From DASUCS01 sp041166745 (GTDB lineage Bacteria > Actinomycetota > Acidimicrobiia > Acidimicrobiales > JACDCH01), in the NCBI GenBank assembly GCA_041166745.1, contig JBEEGH010000005.1, positions 124,001 to 188,000 of the forward strand: a DNA stretch of 64,000 bases, given 5' to 3'. The translations under genes were made by a program, and so were the position numbers. Within the stretch, counting starts at the first letter, position 1; each line of letters opens with the position of its first letter. Below the pieces are notes generated by a model. It worked only from the letters and a program-made list of their open reading frames with translations, searched no databases and was not told where the DNA came from. Shown here piece by piece: positions 17,466 to 25,123 of this stretch.

Positions 17466-17471
17466 TAGGCT
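17466..17471 (+). promoter_or_regulatory. Putative -10 element for rplU-rpmA
   Basis: TAGGCT ends 9 bases before the rplU ATG, and no Shine-Dalgarno sequence is visible. The preceding 17356-17465 segment is GC-rich with repeated CTCGCTCG and shows no recognisable leader element. Confidence 0.3.
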
Positions 17472-17480
17472 CTCGCCCTT

Positions 17481-17801
17481 ATGTATGCAGTCGTGAAGAC
17501 CGGCGGGAAGCAGACGCGCGTCACCGAGGGCGAACGAGTCCAGGTCGAGCACCTGGGCGCCGCCGTGGGTGACGAGATCACCCTCACGCCCGTGCTCGTG
17601 GTCGACGGCGACGTCGTGCTGTCGACGCCCGCCGAACTCGAGGGGGCCAGCGTGGCTGCCCGCATCGTCGGCGAGACCAAGGGCCCGAAGATCACCGGTT
17701 TCACGTACAAGCACAAGACCCGTTCCCGTCGTCGCTGGGGTCACCGCCAGGGGTACGACGTGGTCGAGATCACCGGCATCACCGCCGGCTCGAAGTCGTA
17801 G
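17481..17801 (+). CDS. rplU: 50S ribosomal protein L21
   Basis: This 106-aa protein matches L21 along its length, opening MYAVVKTGGKQTRVTEGERV and ending with the basic KHKTRSRRRWGHRQGYDVVEI block. It binds 23S rRNA domain II. Length is standard. rpmA follows after 9 bases with a GGAGAAACGC ribosome-binding site, the universal L21-L27 operon. Confidence 0.97.
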   Translation: MYAVVKTGGKQTRVTEGERVQVEHLGAAVGDEITLTPVLVVDGDVVLSTPAELEGASVAARIVGETKGPKITGFTYKHKTRSRRRWGHRQGYDVVEITGITAGSKS

Positions 17802-17810
17802 GAGAAACGC

Positions 17811-18068
17811 ATGTCCAAGACGAAGGGTGGCGGATCCACCCGCAACGGCCGGGACTCGAACGCCCAGCGCCTCGGAGTGAAGGTGTTCGACGGCACGATC
17901 GTGCACGCCGGCGCCATCATCGTCCGCCAGCGCGGCACCCGGTTCCATCCGGGCGAGAACGTCGGGCGCGGCGGTGACGACACGCTGTTCGCGACGGCCA
18001 CCGGATCCGTGAAGTTCGGCCAGCGCCGAGGGCGCAAGATCGTCGACGTTCTTCCCGTATCGACCTAA
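17811..18068 (+). CDS. rpmA: 50S ribosomal protein L27
   Basis: This 85-aa protein begins MSKTKGGGSTRNGRDSNAQRLGVKVFDG, the conserved N-terminus that reaches the peptidyl transferase centre. It starts directly without the cleavable leader seen in Firmicutes. The GGAG ribosome-binding site sits immediately after the rplU stop. In most actinobacteria obgE is the next gene; here three pilin-like genes intervene. Confidence 0.97.
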   Translation: MSKTKGGGSTRNGRDSNAQRLGVKVFDGTIVHAGAIIVRQRGTRFHPGENVGRGGDDTLFATATGSVKFGQRRGRKIVDVLPVST

Positions 18069-18232
18069 GGCGCCCAGACCACCGCGATCACCGCGATCGG
18101 GTGGGCCATTCGACCTTTTTCACGCACCTGGTCTCGCCGCAGCCAAAGGTGTCGTTTACCATCGAGCGCACGCTCCGTGGCGGGGTGACGGTGCGGGGGC
18201 AGGGTCGAATTCGGGTGGACGCCGGGGGTCCG

Positions 18233-18835
18233 ATGGGACGTGAGCAGCACAGGAGCCGTCGCCTCAGAGGCGAACGCGGTTCCGCGCTTCTGGAGTCCGC
18301 GATCGTGCTGCCGTTCCTCGTCGTCATGGTCTTCGGCATCGTCGAGCTCGGCTTTCTGTTTCGCTCGGCCGCCATCGTGAACACCTCCACCCGAAGTGGC
18401 GCCCGATTGGCGGCAAGTCAGTACGGCAGCGCGACCACGGTGGCGGATCAGCGCAACGTGATGGACAACGCGGCCGAGTCGGTCGAGCGCGATCTCGCCA
18501 GTCGAGGCGGTGTCGACACTCCGGTGCAATTGTGGATCTACAAGGCCGACACCGACGGCTTCCCGATTGGCAAGGGCAGTTTCAGCTCGTGCACGGCGCC
18601 CTGTTTCATCTACACGTGGAATTCCGGTACGAGCAAGTTCGTTCGACAGAGCGGCGCGTGGGCGAACCCCGTCGTGTGCGGCCCGTCGCACGACAGCGTC
18701 GGTGTGTATGTCCGCCTCTCGCACGCGCCTCTCGGCTTCTCGAACTTCATCGGCACGCTCACCGTCAACGAGAAGACCGTGATGCGCCTCGAGCCGCCGA
18801 ACGCCGACTCCAGCCTGTGTCCGCAGGGCTCCTGA
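18233..18835 (+). CDS. TadE-like pseudopilin, first copy
   Basis: This 200-aa protein has a basic, class III-like leader and a single N-terminal membrane helix: RGERGSALLESAIVLPFLVV leading into VMVFGIVELGF. The Glu five residues into the hydrophobic segment is typical of TadE pseudopilins of Flp/Tad systems. The extracellular part has a CTAPC motif and a third Cys. The start is the ATG at 18233, preceded by GGGGG; longer GTG starts are possible. It overlaps the next gene (TGATG), which encodes a paralogue. No pilus ATPase, prepilin peptidase or secretin lies within the window, so assembly genes must be elsewhere or the proteins act alone. Confidence 0.82.
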   Translation: MGREQHRSRRLRGERGSALLESAIVLPFLVVMVFGIVELGFLFRSAAIVNTSTRSGARLAASQYGSATTVADQRNVMDNAAESVERDLASRGGVDTPVQLWIYKADTDGFPIGKGSFSSCTAPCFIYTWNSGTSKFVRQSGAWANPVVCGPSHDSVGVYVRLSHAPLGFSNFIGTLTVNEKTVMRLEPPNADSSLCPQGS

Positions 18836-19425
18836 TGCGCCACCACCGTCAACATCGCGCCCGACTGCATGGCGACCGCGGAGTCGTGCTCGTCGAGGCC
18901 GTGTTCGTGCTTCCCGTCGTCATCTTCGTCGTGTTCGCCATCTTCGAATTCGGACTGCTCTTTGCGGCGCAGTCCACGACGAACTCCGCGACGCGAGACG
19001 GAGTTCGATTCGGGTCCGCGAACTTCGCGGTTTCCGGGAGCAACCAGGCGGCCGCCGATCAGATCGCGGCCGCGGTGGCCTCCGACCTCGGCGCCCGTAC
19101 CGATCTCGACACGCCGGTCCAGCTGTTGATCTACAAGGCAAGTGTCGACGGAACCCCCACTGGTGGCTTCACGACCTGCACCGCGGATTGCTACCGCTAC
19201 ACCTGGAACGGAACGGGCTGGCAGTTCGACAACGCGTACGCGGCGAAGCGGTGGCTCACGCCGTCAGCGTGCATCGACCCTGCGACCGGGCTGAACACCC
19301 TCGACAGCATCGGCGCGTATCTCGAGGTCAATCATTCGTACATCACAGGTGCGTTCGGCTCGTCCCAGCTGATCAAGGAACACACCGTGAGCCGACTCGA
19401 ACCTCTCCCGTTGAGCCAGTGCTAG
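18835..19425 (+). CDS. TadE-like pseudopilin, second copy
   Basis: This 196-aa paralogue of the preceding gene has leader HGDRGVVLVEAVFVLPVVIF and a single helix through FEFGLLFAAQS. The shared ectodomain block runs from DTPVQLLIYKAS to CTADCYRYTWN, matching DTPVQLWIYKAD to CTAPCFIYTWN in the first copy. The similarity and the one-base overlap indicate a tandem duplication. Cysteines in the CTAxC motif are conserved between copies, perhaps forming a disulfide outside the cell. It is followed after 7 bases by the TadG-like gene. Function in pilus or surface assembly is inferred from the TadE domain only. Confidence 0.82.
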   Translation: MRHHRQHRARLHGDRGVVLVEAVFVLPVVIFVVFAIFEFGLLFAAQSTTNSATRDGVRFGSANFAVSGSNQAAADQIAAAVASDLGARTDLDTPVQLLIYKASVDGTPTGGFTTCTADCYRYTWNGTGWQFDNAYAAKRWLTPSACIDPATGLNTLDSIGAYLEVNHSYITGAFGSSQLIKEHTVSRLEPLPLSQC

Positions 19426-19432
19426 GAGTGCA

Positions 19433-21211
19433 GTGACGGCCACTTCTGACGACATCGATGCCGCCGACGGCGACGAGAGCGCTCGCCTCAAGCGAGACCA
19501 GGGAGGCTTCGTGCTGCCCTGGATGGCGCTCATGCTGCTCGTGCTCATCGCCATGGCCGGCTTCGGCGTCGATGTGTGGAATTGGTGGTACACGTCGCAG
19601 AAGGTGCAGCGGGCCGCCGATGCGGGGGCACTCGCAGGGGTTCCGTTCATGCCGGGCAACCTCAACATCACGGCGCCCCCGAACGCGACCTCGACGGCCA
19701 AGGCGGTCGTGAACCAGAACGGCTACGCGTCGGCCACCGTCGCGCAGGGCGTGAAGGCGAACCAACTCGTCGTAACCGTGACCGACACCGTCAACAACTA
19801 CTTCACCTCGCTGCTCGGCATCGACACCACTACGGTCACCCGGTCGGCCACCGCAGAGTTCAACGCGCCGATTCAGATGGGCAGCCCGGTCGGTCACATC
19901 TGCAACGATCCGGACAACGGCGGCGCCGACAAGGAGTGGTGCAACATCGGCGCTCCCGGTGTCGACAAGCACACCGGAGACCGCTACGCCGACTACACGA
20001 ACTGCAGCAGCCCGACGTACTTGTGCAGCGGAATACTGAACACCGAATACCTCGCGTCCACGTACATCTACACCGTGGACCTTCCAACGGTGCCGGCCGG
20101 CGGTGTCGACATCCAGGTGTACGACGGTGAGTACGCCAACGGCCTGCAGAACTGCACGAACCAATGGTTCAGCGCGGCCCAGCTCACGTCGTTGGCGGGC
20201 ACCTATCCCGATGCAGCGACGCGCTTCGGGACGGGACAGTCGGGCGGCTACTGCACCGGCGACGACGACACGAACCTCAACACACCGCAAGCAACGGCGT
20301 GGCTCGTCCGCGATTCCTCGAAGTCGCAGTTCCAAGCGCTGCAGAACCCGGTCGTTTCGACCGGGAACGTGAACTACACGAACGGTCCCTGCGCGCATCA
20401 GTTCAAGGGATACACGCCACCACCGAGCAGTCCGAACTACTGGTTCAACTTGCTCGACCCGACCCCGGGCAACGTTTCGTACGACTCCGATTTCGCGCTG
20501 TCGTTCCATCGCTGGTACACGCTCTGCCATGTGACCGTTCCCGGCCGGTACTTCGTCCAGGTTCGGTCGAACGTGCCGGAAGGAATCACCGTCCCGCAGC
20601 GGAACAGCGTCTCGGCTCTGGAAAGCACGCCGAGCCCACCGTCGTCGACCATCGGCGGTCAGAACCGGTACTCCGTCCGGGTGGCGAACACAGGGACAAA
20701 CGTCGTCACGGCTGGCGCGGCCACCTACGCCAACACCCGGCTTCCCATCTACACGAACACGACCTCGTCGAGTACGCCGAACTTCTTCCTCGCGCGGTTG
20801 CTCCCCGGTGGCGGGACGACGGGACGAACGCTGCAACTCGAGTTCTACGACATCGGCGACGTCGGGGGCACGACGCAGCTGGAGGTCAAGGCTCCAGTCG
20901 ACAGCACAGGCGGCGCGATCTCGTGCAGCCAGTGGACCTTCAACGGAAGCTCCGCGAACGCGGCACCGTCGGGCTCGTCGTTCAGTGGCTGCGTTCTGTC
21001 GGGTATCACCAGCGCGAACTATCCGAGCGGGTTCAACGGCATCTTGGTCAATGTCAAGGTCAACGTGCCCGGCACCTACGGCTGCAACGTGGGCGACCCC
21101 AACGGCTGTTGGTTCAAGATCCAGATGACGTACTCGAGTGGCGCGCAAGCCAACGACACCACAACATGGTCGGCCAGCATTGGTGGCGACCCGGTTCGTC
21201 TGGTCAAGTAG
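19433..21211 (+). CDS. TadG-like secreted/membrane-anchored protein
   Basis: This 592-aa protein has an N-terminal helix at about 24-48 (GGFVLPWMALMLLVLIAMAG) followed by GVDVWNWWYTSQKVQRAADAGALAG, the signature of the TadG/Flp N-terminal domain. The rest is a large, Thr/Ser/Asn- and Cys-containing exported region with beta-rich character and no recognised enzymatic motif. The start is GTG with an AGGAG ribosome-binding site. It is the third gene of the TadE-TadE-TadG cassette and is co-transcribed by spacing. In Tad systems TadE, TadF and TadG are minor pilins or envelope anchors; here the large ectodomain may act in adhesion. This last point is inference. Confidence 0.8.
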   Translation: MTATSDDIDAADGDESARLKRDQGGFVLPWMALMLLVLIAMAGFGVDVWNWWYTSQKVQRAADAGALAGVPFMPGNLNITAPPNATSTAKAVVNQNGYASATVAQGVKANQLVVTVTDTVNNYFTSLLGIDTTTVTRSATAEFNAPIQMGSPVGHICNDPDNGGADKEWCNIGAPGVDKHTGDRYADYTNCSSPTYLCSGILNTEYLASTYIYTVDLPTVPAGGVDIQVYDGEYANGLQNCTNQWFSAAQLTSLAGTYPDAATRFGTGQSGGYCTGDDDTNLNTPQATAWLVRDSSKSQFQALQNPVVSTGNVNYTNGPCAHQFKGYTPPPSSPNYWFNLLDPTPGNVSYDSDFALSFHRWYTLCHVTVPGRYFVQVRSNVPEGITVPQRNSVSALESTPSPPSSTIGGQNRYSVRVANTGTNVVTAGAATYANTRLPIYTNTTSSSTPNFFLARLLPGGGTTGRTLQLEFYDIGDVGGTTQLEVKAPVDSTGGAISCSQWTFNGSSANAAPSGSSFSGCVLSGITSANYPSGFNGILVNVKVNVPGTYGCNVGDPNGCWFKIQMTYSSGAQANDTTTWSASIGGDPVRLVK

Positions 21212-21236
21212 CGCCGGGCTTCCGGGCTCCGGCCCT

Positions 21237-21242
21237 TAACCT
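21237..21242 (+). promoter_or_regulatory. Putative -10 element for leaderless obgE-proB transcription
   Basis: TAACCT ends 6 bases before the obgE GTG in the 37-base gap after the TadG-like gene. A GCAGGGG stretch overlaps the start too closely for a normal Shine-Dalgarno sequence, so a leaderless message is plausible. Confidence 0.35.
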
Positions 21243-21248
21243 GCAGGG

Positions 21249-22517
21249 GTGTCCGGCTTCGTCGACGAGTGTGGCCTCCATGTGAAGGCCGGAGATGGCG
21301 GTGCGGGCACGGTCGCATTCCGTCGTGAAGCCCACGTCCCCAAAGGCGGCCCCGACGGTGGTGATGGCGGCAACGGCGGCGACGTCTGGCTCGTCGCTGA
21401 CCGCAATGTCGCATCGCTCCTCGGCTTCCGCGACCACCCGCACCGACGGGCCACGAGCGGCGCGCACGGTCAGGGCAAGCGCCGGCACGGGCGCGGCGGC
21501 GAGGATCTCGTCGTGCCCGTTCCCGAAGGCACGATGGTGAAAGACGCGAGCGGCGTGATGCTCGCCGACTTGGTGCACGAGGGCGATCGGTACCTCGCAG
21601 CCGAAGGCGGTCGCGGTGGTCGCGGCAATGCGCGATTCTTGAGCAACCGACGGCGAGCACCATCGTTCGCCGAACAAGGTGAAGCCGGCGACGAACATTG
21701 GTTGCACCTCGAGCTGAAGCTCTTGGCCGACGTTGCGCTGGTCGGTTTTCCGAACGTGGGGAAGTCGACGCTGATCTCGGTCATGTCTGCGGCCAAGCCC
21801 AAGATCGCCGACTATCCGTTCACCACGCTCGAGCCCTCGCTCGGGGTCGTGCGCCTCGACGAGACGACCGAGTTCGTCGTCGCCGACGTACCCGGGCTCA
21901 TCGAAGGCGCCAGCGAAGGCAAAGGCCTCGGACATCAGTTCCTCCGTCACGTCGAGCGGGCACGGGTGTTGTGCGTGCTCGTCGACCTCGCATGGGAGAA
22001 CGCGGGCCTCCCGTCACCTCAGGAGCAGGAACGCCTCCTGCTCCAGGAGCTCGGCCGTTACGAGCCCGCGCTGCTGGAGCGCCCGCGTGTCGTGATCGGC
22101 TCACGCCTCGACATCGGTGTGCCCGACCCGTCCATCGAGCTGTCTGTGTCGGCGGTGACACGTGAGGGTTTGAACACGCTCCAGGGACGTTTGGCCGACG
22201 AGGTGAAGCAGGTGCGAGCTGCTATCGACGCCCCCAGCGCATTCGTCGTGCTCCGTCCCGCGGCGCAAGGCTTCAATGTCGAGCCGGTGAGCCCGTCAGA
22301 TGGCGGCGGTTGGCGGGTCGTCGGCCGGCAAGCCGAGCGAGCCGTTGCGTTGTCGGATCTCACCAATCCCGATGCGCTCGAGTACGCGCAACGGCGGTTG
22401 AAGAAGCTGGGTGTCGATCGAGCGCTCGCCCGAGCAGGGGCCGGTGAAGGTGAGCTCGTACGCATCGGCTCGTTCGTCTTCGAATATCAGCGCGACGATC
22501 AGGTGCTCAGCGGATGA
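21249..22517 (+). CDS. obgE: GTPase Obg (CgtA), ribosome-associated
   Basis: Obg is an essential GTPase in 50S assembly and stringent response. The 422-aa protein has the Gly-rich Obg fold (residues 1-155; KAGDGGAGTVAFRREAHVPKGGPDGGDGG region). The G domain carries GFPNVGKST (G1), DVPGLIEGA (G3) and GSRLDI in place of the usual NKxD-type G4. A C-terminal OCT domain (about 335-420) carries the FNVEPVS and GVDRALARAGAGEGELVRIG blocks. The start is GTG. It overlaps proB by four bases (ATGA), the conserved obg-proB pair. Confidence 0.95.
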   Translation: MSGFVDECGLHVKAGDGGAGTVAFRREAHVPKGGPDGGDGGNGGDVWLVADRNVASLLGFRDHPHRRATSGAHGQGKRRHGRGGEDLVVPVPEGTMVKDASGVMLADLVHEGDRYLAAEGGRGGRGNARFLSNRRRAPSFAEQGEAGDEHWLHLELKLLADVALVGFPNVGKSTLISVMSAAKPKIADYPFTTLEPSLGVVRLDETTEFVVADVPGLIEGASEGKGLGHQFLRHVERARVLCVLVDLAWENAGLPSPQEQERLLLQELGRYEPALLERPRVVIGSRLDIGVPDPSIELSVSAVTREGLNTLQGRLADEVKQVRAAIDAPSAFVVLRPAAQGFNVEPVSPSDGGGWRVVGRQAERAVALSDLTNPDALEYAQRRLKKLGVDRALARAGAGEGELVRIGSFVFEYQRDDQVLSG

Positions 22518-23611
22518 TCGTCGTTGCCAAGATCGGAACATCGTCGATCACGGATTCGGAAGGCACCATTCGCGAGGAGGCGGTGGCCGCATTCTGCCGG
22601 GAGGTGGCCGACGTCCGTGCCGCCGGTCACTCGATCGTGGCCGTCACGTCGGGTGCGATCGCTGCGGGTCTGCCGGCGCTCGGGCTCGGCGGCGATCGCA
22701 GGCCGCGCGACGCGCAGACGCTGCAGGCCGTGTCGGCCGTTGGTCAGAGTCGCCTCATGCGCGTATACGACCGCACGTTCGCCGACCTCGGCATCGTGTC
22801 GGGCCAGGTGTTGCTCGCTCCACTCGACTTCGGCGTACGTCAGCAATACCTCCACGCCCGCGGCACGATCCGCCGATTGCTCGACCTCGGCGTGGTCCCT
22901 GTTGTCAACGAGAACGACGCCATCGCGGACGACGAGATTCGCTTCGGCGACAACGATCGACTCGCCGCGCTGGTCGCGCACCTCGTCGATGCCGATCTTC
23001 TCGTGATCCTCACCGACGCTCCGGGACTACTGACGGCCGATCCACGGCTCGACCCGTCGGCCTCGCTGATCGAGGAGATCCTCGAGATCGACCACACGCT
23101 GGAGGCGCTGGCCGGTGGCGCGGGCACGGCGCGCGGCAGCGGGGGAATGGCATCGAAGATCGCCGCCGCGAAGATTGCGGCCTGGTCGGGGGTGCGGGCC
23201 GTCATTGCCGGAGCGAATCGCCCGGGTGTGCTCACCGCGGCTGTCGCAGGCGAGCCCGGAGTCGGCACGATCGTGCAGCCGCGCGACCGTCGATTGCCCG
23301 CGCGCAAGTTGTGGATCGCGTTCGCGATCGGGGCGAGTGGAGTCGTCACCGTCGACGATGGCGCGCGCAACGCGCTGTGCGAAGGCGGACGATCCCTGCT
23401 TCCAGCGGGAGTGATCAGTGTCACCGGAAGGTTCGCGGCCGACGATGCGGTCGAGCTCGCCGGACCGGACGGCAAGGTGTTCGCGAAGGGACTCGTGCGG
23501 GCGGGCTCCGACGTGTTGACGTCGATTGCGGGTCGGCGCACGGCCGACCTGCCCGAGGGTGTGCCCCACGAGGTCGTTCACCGCGACGACCTGGTCGTGC
23601 TGCCGGGTTGA
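22514..23611 (+). CDS. proB: Glutamate 5-kinase
   Basis: ProB phosphorylates glutamate in the first step of proline synthesis and is feedback-inhibited by proline. The 365-aa protein has the amino-acid kinase fold: VAKIGTSSITD at the start, VTSGAIAAG at about 45-53, and NENDAIADDEIRFGDNDRLAA with DAPGLLTADPR. A C-terminal PUA domain (about 265-350) is also present. The start overlaps the obgE stop. Its partner proA is not adjacent but about 13 kb downstream. It converges with the serine hydrolase gene with a 6-base gap that holds no terminator. Confidence 0.95.
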   Translation: MIVVAKIGTSSITDSEGTIREEAVAAFCREVADVRAAGHSIVAVTSGAIAAGLPALGLGGDRRPRDAQTLQAVSAVGQSRLMRVYDRTFADLGIVSGQVLLAPLDFGVRQQYLHARGTIRRLLDLGVVPVVNENDAIADDEIRFGDNDRLAALVAHLVDADLLVILTDAPGLLTADPRLDPSASLIEEILEIDHTLEALAGGAGTARGSGGMASKIAAAKIAAWSGVRAVIAGANRPGVLTAAVAGEPGVGTIVQPRDRRLPARKLWIAFAIGASGVVTVDDGARNALCEGGRSLLPAGVISVTGRFAADDAVELAGPDGKVFAKGLVRAGSDVLTSIAGRRTADLPEGVPHEVVHRDDLVVLPG

Positions 23612-23617
23612 GTACCG

Positions 23618-24841
23618 TCAGTCGACGATGGCGGGATAGATGATGGACTTGAGTTGGCCGCGGAAGTTGAACGTGGCGGACGGCATCAGCTGGGTCATGA
23701 ATATCGCGATGAGGTCTTCAGCCGGATCGATCCAGAAGATCGTCGATGCCGCGCCGCCCCAGTAGAAGTCGCCCGCGGAACCGATCGTCTGTGTCTCGGC
23801 TTGGCCGAGACCGACGGCCATCGTGAGCCCGAAGCCGACGCCGTCGAAGCCGGTCTCGCCGTAGCCGCCAGGCAGCGCGAACTGTCGCAGCTCGCCCCCT
23901 CCCGGCAGGTGGTTGATCGACATGAGCTCGACCGTCTTGCGTCCGAGGATGCGCACGCCGTCGAGCTCGCCACCGTTGAGGAGCATCCGGCAGAAGCGGA
24001 GGTAGTCCTCGGTCGTCGACACGAGACCGCCGCCGCCGGACAGGAACGAGGGCGGCCGCCGGTACGAGCTGCGTTCGGGGTCGTCGATGAGCTTCAACGT
24101 CTTGTCGCGCCGTCTGCCGTACGACGCCGCCAGTCGATCGAGATCGCTTTCCGGGACGCTGAACCCCGTGTCGCGCATCTGTAGTGGCTCGAAGAGCACG
24201 GTCCGCAAGTAGTCGTCGAACCGCTGCCCGGACATGACCTCCACGAGCTTGCCGCACACGTCGGTGGACAGGCCGTACAGCCAACGCGTGCCGGGATGGA
24301 ACACGAGCGGCTTGTCGGCGAGGTTCTCGATCATCGTCTGCAGCGTGCCTTCCGGCCCACCGCGCACGATCGCCATCGCCTCGAGGAAGCGCTCCATCAC
24401 CAGCGGCCCTTCGACGCCCCAGCCCAGTCCGGTCATGTGCATCAACGCGTCGCGCACCGACATCGGTCGTTCGGGTTCGACGAGCCGCTTCGACCCGTCG
24501 GGTTGCTTCTCGGCGACCTTCAGATCGCGCCATTCCGGAATGAAGCGATGGATCGGATCGTCGAGCTGGAAGTGACCCTGTTCGTACAGGGTCATGAGCG
24601 CGACGCCCGTGATCGGCTTGGTCATCGAGTAGATCCGCCAGATCGTGTCCTCGGCAACCGGCTTGCCTCGTTCGAGATCCATCGACCCGAGCGAGGAGAA
24701 GTAGCCGACCTCACCGTGGCGAGCGACGATGGTCTGACATCCGGCGATCTTCTGCGGTTCGATGTACCGCCGTGTCAGATGCTCGGTGATGCGCTCGAGT
24801 CGCGTGGCGTCGAAGCCAGCGCCATCCGGATCGACCTTCAT
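23618..24841 (-). CDS. Serine hydrolase, class C beta-lactamase / family VIII esterase type
   Basis: This is a 407-aa protein with the acyl-serine motif SMTK (Ser72, Lys75), the general-base region WLYGLSTD in place of the Tyr-x-Asn of true class C enzymes, and the C-terminal block WGGAASTIFWIDPAEDL. Those features fit EstB-like esterases or D-aminopeptidase-like hydrolases better than antibiotic-degrading lactamases. There is no signal peptide, so it is probably cytoplasmic. A GGAGGC ribosome-binding site precedes the ATG. It is a monocistronic gene, divergent from the zinc-ribbon gene (54-base gap) and convergent with proB. The substrate is unknown. Confidence 0.88.
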   Translation of the reverse strand: MKVDPDGAGFDATRLERITEHLTRRYIEPQKIAGCQTIVARHGEVGYFSSLGSMDLERGKPVAEDTIWRIYSMTKPITGVALMTLYEQGHFQLDDPIHRFIPEWRDLKVAEKQPDGSKRLVEPERPMSVRDALMHMTGLGWGVEGPLVMERFLEAMAIVRGGPEGTLQTMIENLADKPLVFHPGTRWLYGLSTDVCGKLVEVMSGQRFDDYLRTVLFEPLQMRDTGFSVPESDLDRLAASYGRRRDKTLKLIDDPERSSYRRPPSFLSGGGGLVSTTEDYLRFCRMLLNGGELDGVRILGRKTVELMSINHLPGGGELRQFALPGGYGETGFDGVGFGLTMAVGLGQAETQTIGSAGDFYWGGAASTIFWIDPAEDLIAIFMTQLMPSATFNFRGQLKSIIYPAIVD

Positions 24842-24895
24842 GGAGCCTCCTTTCGGGCTTGCTCAAGACTCGCACGAATTGGGCGATAGATACGG

Positions 24896-25114
24896 ATGTC
24901 GATGGACCGGCGTACCAACCCATCGCCCACGCCCCCGCGGGTGTACATGAACTGCCGCCTGTGCTGGGAGCGGATTCAACTCGAAGCCGGCCGCGTAGAG
25001 ACGCTCGAGACGGGCGGTTTCGCGTACCGCTGCCAGAACTGTGAGAACAGCTTTCTGTTGCGCCTCCAGGACATCGTCGCGCTCGGCGTGAAGGACGACG
25101 CGGCGCCGTCCTAG
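24896..25114 (+). CDS. Small zinc-ribbon protein, unknown function
   Basis: This 72-aa protein has two CxxC knuckles, CRLC at about 20-23 and CQNC at about 46-49, separated by 22 residues, as in a treble-clef or zinc ribbon. The segments NCRLCWERIQLEAG and YRCQNCENSFLLR look like a nucleic-acid- or protein-binding zinc domain. The remaining termini are short and unstructured. There are two possible ATG codons six bases apart. The GH29 gene begins 10 bases after its stop. No family name can be given with certainty. Confidence 0.65.
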   Translation: MSMDRRTNPSPTPPRVYMNCRLCWERIQLEAGRVETLETGGFAYRCQNCENSFLLRLQDIVALGVKDDAAPS

Positions 25115-25117
25115 ATT
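25112..25117 (+). promoter_or_regulatory. Putative -10 element for the GH29 gene
   Basis: TAGATT includes the stop codon of the zinc-ribbon gene and ends 6 bases before the GTG of the fucosidase-like gene, with no Shine-Dalgarno sequence. The position suggests leaderless transcription. Confidence 0.3.
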
Positions 25118-25123
25118 CCGTGG

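Noticed and set aside
17356..17480. Ribosomal leader motif (L21-type autoregulatory RNA) before rplU
   Set aside because: Only CTCGCTCG-type repetition is visible; no conserved leader structure could be drawn.
18069..18232. Intrinsic terminator after rpmA (CCACC...GGTGG followed by a T-run)
   Set aside because: The T-run is 11 bases from the stem and the stem is interrupted; too weak to call, and it would separate genes that may be co-transcribed.
19373..21148. Minus-strand open frame of about 590 codons opposite the TadG-like gene
   Set aside because: No motif, Arg/Val-rich shadow composition, and it covers a plus-strand gene with ribosome-binding site and membrane anchor.
23618..24841. 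Antibiotic-resistance beta-lactamase
   Set aside because: The SxxK motif is present, but the Tyr-x-Asn motif is changed and there is no signal peptide, so an esterase-like hydrolase is the better call.
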